From Martinezella rhizogenes (GTDB lineage: Bacteria; Pseudomonadota; Alphaproteobacteria; Rhizobiales; Rhizobiaceae), in NCBI GenBank assembly GCA_013322215.1, contig JAAMEZ010000033.1:62001-126000 (forward strand): a stretch of 64,000 nucleotides of DNA, read 5' to 3'. A program made the position numbers and the translations under genes. Of this stretch, positions 58,406-64,000 are shown piece by piece. Position 1 is the stretch's first letter, and every line of letters begins with the position of its first letter. The notes beneath the pieces were generated by a model. It saw only the letters and a list, made by a program, of their open reading frames with translations, made no database searches and had not been told where the DNA came from.

Positions 58406-58774
58406 ATGTCTACGTCTAAATCGCTGATCCTCGCCGGCGCATTCGCCTTTGCCATCGCCCTTCCTGCCCTTGCCGACGACATGCAGGGCATGGATATGAG
58501 CAAGCCGATGGGCGACCAGGGCGCCTCCAGCAAGGCTTACAACGATGCCATGGGCAAGATGCACAAGGACATGATGATCCACTACAGCGGCGACGCCGAT
58601 GCCGATTTTGTCCGCGGCATGATCCCGCATCATCAAGGCGCGATCGACATGGCGAAGATCGAACTGAAATACGGAAAAGATCCCGAACTGCGCAAACTGG
58701 CGCAAGGCGTCATCACCGCGCAGGAAGCCGAGATCAAGGAAATGAACGCCTGGCTGAAAAAGCACGGCAAATAA
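58406..58774 (+). CDS. Exported DUF305 protein
   Basis: The 122-residue protein has a signal peptide (cut after ALA near residue 23) and a four-helix domain with FVRGMIPHHQGAIDMAKIEL, the DUF305 signature with His-His that may bind metal (ferritin-like). The mature N-terminus, DDMQGMDMSKPMG, is Met-rich. Members often lie beside copper resistance genes. The start at 58406 has GGAGAG before it. The Met/His-rich neighbour precedes it by 75 bases; they may be an operon for periplasmic copper handling. Confidence 0.88.
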   Translation: MSTSKSLILAGAFAFAIALPALADDMQGMDMSKPMGDQGASSKAYNDAMGKMHKDMMIHYSGDADADFVRGMIPHHQGAIDMAKIELKYGKDPELRKLAQGVITAQEAEIKEMNAWLKKHGK

Positions 58775-58790
58775 GTCAACTCATCACGGG

Positions 58791-58813
58791 AGGCGGCATC
58801 CGTGCCGCCTCTT
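58791..58813. terminator. Terminator between the DUF305 and LysR genes
   Basis: AGGCGGCA-TCCG-TGCCGCCT, a perfect 8-bp stem, followed by CTTT on the plus strand. It lies between converging stops. Confidence 0.65.
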
Positions 58814-59697
58814 TACTGTCCGGGAAGCGGACGACGGAATACGCCATCCAGCCAATCGGAAACTGTACGGATGCGCACAAGCTGACGAAGCTCGGCATGG
58901 ATGAGCAGCCATATTTCCCGCTGCGGCGGATTACTGTCGCTGCTATCGACGCGACAAAGACCGCCGGCATTTCCCGCCAGGATATTCGGCAAGAGTGCGC
59001 GTCCTAGTCCCGCAGCGGCAGCCTGAAGCAACGCTTCGGCGTCGTTGACGGCAAGCGGGCTGGAACGGCCTGACTTTTCCGCCTGCGCGGCGATCCAGCG
59101 CGCATGCGGCAGATGCGCCATGGCCTCCTCATAGACGATCCAGGGTAAATCCTCCGCCTGCCTTTCCTGCCCGACGGCAACGTAGACGGCATAGTCCAGC
59201 GTCGCTATCCGCCTGGCGACGACCCTTCCATTGGCCAGATCGGCGGGTCTGGCAAGGCGCAGCGCCATGTCCGCCTCGCGCCTGGTCAGGTTGAAATTTC
59301 TGGAATCGCCGATGAGTTCCAATTGCAGGCCGGAATGCTGAGCCAGCAGGCTGGGCAGCGAGGGAATCAACAGCCGACTGATGAAGGATGGCGCCGCGGT
59401 AAGCCGTACCTTACCGAATGCCATCGGATCTGCCGCATCCAACGCGCCCGACAGCGCCATGATTTCGGCCTCGATCGTCTCGGCCTTCGCCACCGCGATC
59501 TCGCCCGTCGGCGTCGGCGACAGGGCGCCGCCTTTATCGCGCGAGAACAGTATCGTGCCGAGGCGGCTCTCCAGGATGCGCAGGCGGCGCCCGACCGTTG
59601 TCGCATCCGTCCCGAGCGCCCTGCCCGCTGCAGCAAAGGACCCACCCCGCGCAAGCGCCAGAACGTGACGCAGATCGTTCCAATCGATATCCTGCAA
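58813..59697 (-). CDS. LysR-family transcriptional regulator, divergent from the YciI gene
   Basis: The 294-residue regulator has a winged helix (about 1-60, DWNDLRHVLALARGGSFAAAGRALGTDATTVGRRLRILE) and a substrate-binding domain. A TTG start at 59697 (giving MQDIDWNDLRH) is chosen because AGGAG lies eight bases before it; the ATG 14 codons upstream (59739) and one further (59859) lack such sites, and 294 residues is the family norm. It is divergent from the YciI-like gene, which it may control. The ligand is unknown. Confidence 0.85.
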   Translation of the reverse strand: MQDIDWNDLRHVLALARGGSFAAAGRALGTDATTVGRRLRILESRLGTILFSRDKGGALSPTPTGEIAVAKAETIEAEIMALSGALDAADPMAFGKVRLTAAPSFISRLLIPSLPSLLAQHSGLQLELIGDSRNFNLTRREADMALRLARPADLANGRVVARRIATLDYAVYVAVGQERQAEDLPWIVYEEAMAHLPHARWIAAQAEKSGRSSPLAVNDAEALLQAAAAGLGRALLPNILAGNAGGLCRVDSSDSNPPQREIWLLIHAELRQLVRIRTVSDWLDGVFRRPLPGQ

Positions 59698-59781
59698 TTT
59701 TGCAGCTCCTGACGGCAAACTTACCGCGTGTATCGGCATTATTGCAGCTTTAGACTGGGAATATCCAGCAAGGAGATGACA

Positions 59782-60078
59782 ATGACCCTGTTCGCAGTTC
59801 TGTTCGAGGACGATCAGCAAAACGCCGCCGCGATCCGCAAGGAATATCTGCCGCGCCACTTCGCCTTTCTAGAGGCGAATGCCGTGTCCATCCGAACGGC
59901 CGGACCGCTCAGCCGGGAGGGTGATGCCTTTGCCGGCGGCCTATGGCTCGTCGAGGCGGAGAACGCCGCCGACGTTGATCGGCTGGTGAAGGAAGACCCA
60001 TTCTGGGCGGCGGGCCTGCGCCAGTACGTGCGGGTCTTCAGATGGAACCAGGTATTTGCCGAGGGCACCCTCCTCTAA
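59782..60078 (+). CDS. YciI-family small protein
   Basis: The 98-residue ferredoxin-fold protein begins MTLFAVLFEDDQQNAAAIRKEYLPRHFAFLE, where His is the conserved pseudo-active site, with GPLSREGDAFAGGLWLVEA and DPFWAAGLRQYVRVFRW. YciI members resemble muconolactone isomerase-like or catabolic enzymes; the function is not defined. AAGGAG is six bases upstream of the chosen ATG. Divergent from one LysR gene and convergent with another. Confidence 0.85.
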   Translation: MTLFAVLFEDDQQNAAAIRKEYLPRHFAFLEANAVSIRTAGPLSREGDAFAGGLWLVEAENAADVDRLVKEDPFWAAGLRQYVRVFRWNQVFAEGTLL

Positions 60079-60098
60079 CCGGAGGCACCGTCATGCAC

Positions 60099-60998
60099 TC
60101 AGTCCATGATTCCGGGCAGGCGCGCGGCAAGCAGGTCGATGATCACGCGCATCTTCAGCGAAAGCTGCGGCACCTGCGGCCAGACGGCATAGACGTTGAC
60201 GGGCCGGCTGGAGACATTGAGCACCGGCATGAGTTTGCCCACGTGTACATAGTTCCGTACCAGCCAGCAGGGTAGCCAGGTAATGCCCATTCCGGCGGCG
60301 GCGGCATCCGCAATGACCTCCAGATCATCGAACCGCAACCGCGTTTGCGGAAAATAGTCGAGGGCCGCGCCGTCATCCCGCAGGAAGGTCCATCTCTTCG
60401 CCTCGCCCGATCTCGCATAGACGACGAGATCATGGTCGGCGAGATCGGCAATCGTCTGCGGCGCCCCTCTTGCGGCCAGATAGGCTGGCGAAGCGCATAG
60501 CGTCATGTGATGGAAGGCGATCTTGCGCGCGGCAAGTCCGGCCTCGTCTCGCAGCACGCCGTTGCGAATGGCAAGATCGAATCCCTCGTCGAAAAGATCG
60601 ACCACACGATCGCTGAAGGAGAGATCCAGTTCGAGCTTCGGGTGCATGCGGGCCAGTTCCAGCAGCAGCGGCGTAAGGCAGCGGCGGCCGAAGAGAACCG
60701 GCATGGAGATGCGCAGGCGTCCGGTGACCTCGCGCTTGCCCGATTCCAGCATGGCCTCGCCGGATTGTATCTCGTCCAGCGCCCGGCGGCAGCGCTCGTA
60801 AAAGGCTTGGCCCTCATCCGTCAGGCTCTGCATGCGGGTGGTGCGGTGGAACAGGCGCACATTCAGCCGCCGCTCCAATTTGGCGATGGTTTTGCCGATC
60901 GCCGAGCGGGACAGGTTCATGCGCGCTGCCGCTGCCGAAAAGCCGCCGGCCTCGACTGCTTCCACGAATTCCGGAATGCCGTTGAGCATGTCATTCAT
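60099..60998 (-). CDS. LysR-family transcriptional regulator, divergent from the MDR gene
   Basis: The 299-residue regulator has the typical winged helix (MLNGIPEFVEAVEAGGFSAAAARMNLSRSAIGKTIAKLERRLNVRLFHRTTR) and an effector domain, close to the YafC/DsdC-like group that often controls an adjacent oxidoreductase. It is divergent from the medium-chain dehydrogenase gene, with 110 bases between the starts, which include the dyad TTCCT-AAA-AGGAA at 61008-61020. The ligand is unknown. Confidence 0.9.
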   Translation of the reverse strand: MNDMLNGIPEFVEAVEAGGFSAAAARMNLSRSAIGKTIAKLERRLNVRLFHRTTRMQSLTDEGQAFYERCRRALDEIQSGEAMLESGKREVTGRLRISMPVLFGRRCLTPLLLELARMHPKLELDLSFSDRVVDLFDEGFDLAIRNGVLRDEAGLAARKIAFHHMTLCASPAYLAARGAPQTIADLADHDLVVYARSGEAKRWTFLRDDGAALDYFPQTRLRFDDLEVIADAAAAGMGITWLPCWLVRNYVHVGKLMPVLNVSSRPVNVYAVWPQVPQLSLKMRVIIDLLAARLPGIMD

Positions 60999-61108
60999 AA
61001 CGATTGCTTCCTAAAAGGAACCAGTTAGCAGAAATAATATCGCCACTGGCGACTGAAAAGCAACGATATGCTCCGTCCATTGCTTCCAATTCCTCTCAGG
61101 AGATCATG

Positions 61109-62134
61109 ATGACCAAGACCATGAAGCGCTGGACTCTCGATACGGTCGCCATCGGCGCTCCCTTGAACCTCACGGAGACGGCGGTACCTAAGCCCGCGCG
61201 CGGCGAAGTGCTTGTGCGGGTCAAAGCCGTTTCGCTGAACTACCGCGACAAGCTCGTGCGCGAGACCGGCATGGGCCTGCCGCTGCAATTTCCCTTCGTG
61301 CCGGCGTCCGATATGGCAGGCGTGATCGAAGCGGTGGGAGACGACGTGACCAGATTTGCCGTGGGCGATCGGGTCATTTCCACCTTCCATCCCGGCTGGA
61401 TCGACGGCAAGCCGCTCGGCGATGCCCGCACACCTCCCTACAAGACGCTCGGCGGCTTCTATCCCGGCGTGCTCTCGGAATATATCGCCATGCCGGAAGG
61501 CTGGTTCGTCTCGGCACCGACGAGCCTCGATTATGCCGAGGCAAGCACTTTGCCCTGCGCCGGCCTGACGGCATGGTTCGCGCTGGTGGAACGCGGCAAG
61601 ATCAAGCCCGGCGACAGTGTGCTGGTGCAGGGAACGGGTGGCGTGGCGCTGTTCGGCCTGCAGATCGCCGCCGCTCAGGGCGCCGAGGTCTTCGTGACCT
61701 CATCGGGGCCGGAGAAGCTCGCACGGGCAAAGGCTCTCGGCGCCCACCACGGGATCGATCGAAACAAAAGCGATTGGGTGGAAAAAGTCTATCGCCTCAC
61801 CAACGATCAGGGCGTCGACCATATCATCGAAATCGCCGGCGGGCCGAACTTCGGCCAATCGCTGAAGGCGGTGGCGCCGCACGGCCGGATTTCCGTCATC
61901 GGCGTCCTCGAGGGTTTTGACATCTCCGGTCCGGCGGCACCGTTGCTGCTGAAGTCCCCCACCGTGCAGGGCATCGGCGTCGGCCATCGCCGCTCGCTCG
62001 AAGACTTCGTGCGTGCGGTCGACAGCATCGGCCTGAAGCCCGTCATCGATCATCGCTATGCGCTCGGCGAGGTACCGGCCGCCTTCGATCATCTCGATCG
62101 CGGCCCCTTCGGCAAGATCGTCATCGAGCTGTGA
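61109..62134 (+). CDS. Zinc-independent medium-chain dehydrogenase (quinone oxidoreductase-like)
   Basis: The 341-residue protein begins MTKTMKRWTLDTVAIG. NYRDKLVRETG and PASDMAGVIEAVGDDVTRFAVGDRV are typical of the MDR fold; VLVQGTGGVALFGLQIAAAQGAEV binds NAD(P). The GHE and Cys ligands of zinc alcohol dehydrogenases are absent, so it is of the zinc-free type reducing quinones or enones. The start is the second of two adjacent ATGs, with AGGAG at six bases. The neighbouring LysR gene is presumably its regulator. Confidence 0.88.
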   Translation: MTKTMKRWTLDTVAIGAPLNLTETAVPKPARGEVLVRVKAVSLNYRDKLVRETGMGLPLQFPFVPASDMAGVIEAVGDDVTRFAVGDRVISTFHPGWIDGKPLGDARTPPYKTLGGFYPGVLSEYIAMPEGWFVSAPTSLDYAEASTLPCAGLTAWFALVERGKIKPGDSVLVQGTGGVALFGLQIAAAQGAEVFVTSSGPEKLARAKALGAHHGIDRNKSDWVEKVYRLTNDQGVDHIIEIAGGPNFGQSLKAVAPHGRISVIGVLEGFDISGPAAPLLLKSPTVQGIGVGHRRSLEDFVRAVDSIGLKPVIDHRYALGEVPAAFDHLDRGPFGKIVIEL

Positions 62135-62140
62135 CAGCCA

Positions 62141-62173
62141 CCGGGCCGCCGCGAAAAGCTGCGGCCCGGCTTT
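62141..62173. terminator. Terminator between the MDR and aldo-keto reductase genes
   Basis: CCGGGCCGC / GCGGCCCGG, a perfect 9-bp stem with an 11-base loop, between converging stops; CTTTG follows on the plus strand. Confidence 0.7.
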
Positions 62174-62181
62174 GCATGATA

Positions 62182-63234
62182 TCAGGCCTTCGGCTCGAAC
62201 GGCTGCGGCACGCGCTGGGCGCCCTGGCGTGCAAGCATCCAGCCGGGATATTCGGGCGCAAGCGCGCTGACTTCGTCGAGCTTTGCGATATCGCCGGCAT
62301 CGAGCTCCAGCTTGACGGCGGCCAGATTCTGATCGAGCTGATCGAGACGCTTGGCACCGATGATGATGCTGGTGACAAAGGGCTTCGCCAATATCCAGGC
62401 AAGCGCCACCGTGGCGACGCTGGAGCCATGCTTCTCCGCCACTTCGCGCATGGCGGCGACGCAGGCCCAGGCGCGGTCCTTGTCAACGGGCGGAAAATCG
62501 AAGCTCGCACGTCGTCCCTCGCCATTGCCGGGAGCACCCGGACCATATTTGCCCGAAAGCAGACCACCCGCCAGCGGCGACCAGACCATCAGCCCAAGCT
62601 TTTCTTCCGACATCAGCGGCACGATCTCGCGCTCCAGATCGCGGCCGGCGATGGAATAATAGGCCTGCACCGTCTCGAAGCGGGCAAAACCGCGGCGTTC
62701 GGAAATGCCGAGCGCCTTGGCGATGCGCCAGGCCTGCCAGTTGGATACGCCAACATAGCGGACCAGGCCACGCGAAACGAGATCGTCCAACGCCCGCAAC
62801 GTCTCATCGATCGGGGTCACCGTATCCGTGGCATGGATCTGATAGAGATCGATGTGATCGGTCTGCAGACGGTCAAGGCTTGCCTGCACCGAGTCCATGA
62901 TGTGGCCGCGCGAAGCGCCGCGGTCGTTCGGCTTGTCGCCCATGACGCCGTAGACCTTGGTGGCGATGACGACGTCCTTGCGGGGAACCTCGAGGTTTTT
63001 CAGGGCCTGACCGAGCAGCTTTTCGGAGTTGCCGAAGGAATACACATCGGCGGTGTCGATGAAGTTGACGCCGGCGGCCAGCGAGCCTTCGACGATCTTG
63101 TCTGCCAATGCCTGATCGACGTCGGCGATCGAACCCCAGAGGCTGTTGCCGGGATTGGCTTCACCGAAGGTCATCGTGCCCAGGCAAAGCTCTGACACGA
63201 ACAGACCGGTATTGCCGAGTTGGTTGTAACGCAT
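62182..63234 (-). CDS. Aldo-keto reductase
   Basis: The 350-residue (beta/alpha)8 NADPH-dependent oxidoreductase has the catalytic tetrad in FIDTADVYSFGNSE (Asp, Tyr), IATKVYG (Lys) and YQIHATD (His). It begins MRYNQLGNTGLFVSELCLGTMTFGE, as in YajO/Tas-type members. The natural substrate is unknown; it could be a small aldehyde or sugar. The region just upstream contains a hairpin (63258-63276) that might be regulatory. Confidence 0.9.
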   Translation of the reverse strand: MRYNQLGNTGLFVSELCLGTMTFGEANPGNSLWGSIADVDQALADKIVEGSLAAGVNFIDTADVYSFGNSEKLLGQALKNLEVPRKDVVIATKVYGVMGDKPNDRGASRGHIMDSVQASLDRLQTDHIDLYQIHATDTVTPIDETLRALDDLVSRGLVRYVGVSNWQAWRIAKALGISERRGFARFETVQAYYSIAGRDLEREIVPLMSEEKLGLMVWSPLAGGLLSGKYGPGAPGNGEGRRASFDFPPVDKDRAWACVAAMREVAEKHGSSVATVALAWILAKPFVTSIIIGAKRLDQLDQNLAAVKLELDAGDIAKLDEVSALAPEYPGWMLARQGAQRVPQPFEPKA

Positions 63235-63539
63235 AGGAGAAAATTCCCTTGTGGTCAGCCGGAAGACACTTCCGGCCGGTGAATGCTTATCTTTTAGCTA
63301 TAGATTGGCCTCGGCATGGCAGCCGTTATCGGCGCTGCCCTGGGGAGGTCATAAGACAGTCGTCGAGGCCGGGCTCTGGCACCGCAGCGATCGAGACAAC
63401 AAGCACATAATGTACCGGAAACCGATTTCAACGCGAGACCTCGGATCGATCACGATGCGGTTACCAGCACTTGCTCTTGCGTCCGACCGGGCGCGGATTA
63501 GACTCCAGCCTTCATATCATGCGCAGAACGGACATACCG
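63235..63539. other. Intergenic region before the last gene
   Basis: About 305 bases hold the upstream regions of the divergent aldo-keto reductase and HAD genes. A hairpin is listed separately; otherwise nothing was recognised. Confidence 0.5.
63258..63276. promoter_or_regulatory. Hairpin upstream of the aldo-keto reductase gene
   Basis: GCCGGAAG-ACA-CTTCCGGC, a perfect 8-bp inverted repeat, 24-42 bases before the ATG. Possible operator or leader structure. Confidence 0.4.
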
Positions 63540-64000
63540 ATGACGCAACGCCCTTTGACCACGATCGGCTTCGATGCCGATGACACGCTCTGGCAGAACG
63601 AACAGTTCTACCGGCTGACGGAGCTGCAGTTTACCGACCTTCTCGCCGATCATGCCGCAAGCGACGTCATCTCTGCACGTCTATTGGAGGCAGAGAAGCG
63701 CAATCTTCGCCACTACGGCTTCGGCATAAAAGGCTTTACCCTCTCGATGATCGAGACGGCCATCGAGATCACCGAGGGTGAAGTGCCATCGAATGTCATT
63801 GCGCAGATTCTCGATATCGGCCGCGATCTTCTCGCCCATCCCGTCGAAACCCTGCCGCATGTGCGCCAGACGCTGGAGGCCCTGTCGGGAAAATATCTGC
63901 TGGTGCTGATTACCAAGGGCGATCTTTTCGATCAGGAACGCAAGCTTGCGCAATCCGGGCTCGGCGACCTTTTCGATGCCGTCGAAATCGTCTCGGACAA
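63540..64000 (+). CDS. HAD-superfamily hydrolase (5' part, cut by window end)
   Basis: The first 153 residues are visible. MTQRPLTTIGFDADDTLWQNE has HAD motif I (DxDxT), the cap domain follows, and YLLVLITKGDLFDQERKL has motif II. It is similar to YjjG/YcjU-like haloacid dehalogenase phosphatases. The remaining motifs III and IV lie beyond the window, so substrate and length are unknown. Confidence 0.85.
   Translation, partial: MTQRPLTTIGFDADDTLWQNEQFYRLTELQFTDLLADHAASDVISARLLEAEKRNLRHYGFGIKGFTLSMIETAIEITEGEVPSNVIAQILDIGRDLLAHPVETLPHVRQTLEALSGKYLLVLITKGDLFDQERKLAQSGLGDLFDAVEIVSD

Overview
This window looks like a stretch of the main chromosome of an alphaproteobacterium of the family Rhizobiaceae, most likely Rhizobium itself. 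The signs are: F0 ATP synthase genes separate from F1, with duplicated b and b' subunits; a monocarboxylate permease with its own two-component system (MctP/MctSR type); short-form HisG with HisZ; a CIRCE-controlled groESL; De Ley-Doudoroff galactose genes; and dispersed palindromic intergenic repeats of rhizobial type. Base composition is uniformly GC-rich. No integrase, transposase, CRISPR array, tRNA or rRNA is visible, so this is mostly core genome rather than an island. Both ends cut a gene (moaB on the left, a HAD hydrolase on the right).

Layout. 0-4.4 kb: moaB end, a small secreted protein, a short glycosyltransferase, a radical SAM protein, rnhB, a phosphotransferase. 4.4-7.2 kb: the F0 operon atpI-atpB-atpE-atpF2-atpF (minus strand) with a clear promoter and a UUCG-hairpin terminator. 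7.4-13.3 kb: a SleB-like wall hydrolase, the K+ transporter kup, a CorA-type Mg2+ channel, the Fe-S carrier mrp. 13.8-19.2 kb: a LuxR solo, then an IclR regulator divergent from a four-gene sugar-acid operon (dehydrogenase, dgoK, dgoA, lactonase) with a readable promoter and operator. 19.3-23.4 kb: a PRC-barrel protein behind a possible stress-sigma promoter, an EAL/GGDEF protein, and a PAS-PAS-REC-REC protein without a kinase. 23.7-25.6 kb: mutL. 26-32 kb: a minus-strand envelope cluster (pmbA/tldD, cysQ, DUF4170, waaA, a HAD phosphatase, lpxK). 32-39.2 kb: a Kef-type antiporter, a frameshifted serine hydrolase, a patatin, rsmD, an RluB-type pseudouridine synthase with a very long basic tail, tadA. 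39-47 kb: a lipoprotein, ileS, then mctP-DUF3311-mctR-mctS. 47-52.4 kb: ribF, a HAD gene, groESL, a conserved gene of unknown function. 52.4-64 kb: a GST, DoxX, hisS-hisZ-hisG, a 2H phosphoesterase, a Met/His-rich protein plus DUF305 pair, two LysR regulators each divergent from a small enzyme gene, an aldo-keto reductase and a partial HAD hydrolase.

Several starts were moved from the longest open frame on ribosome-site evidence. Three genes appear to use TTG (sugar dehydrogenase, mctS, one LysR) and one GTG (atpB). The most rewarding places for a second look are the gal promoter/operator, the mct palindrome, the kinase-less PAS-REC protein next to the EAL protein, the RluB tail, the dyads downstream of groEL, and the Mrp protein lacking its CxxC. 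I found no unmistakable wholly new system.
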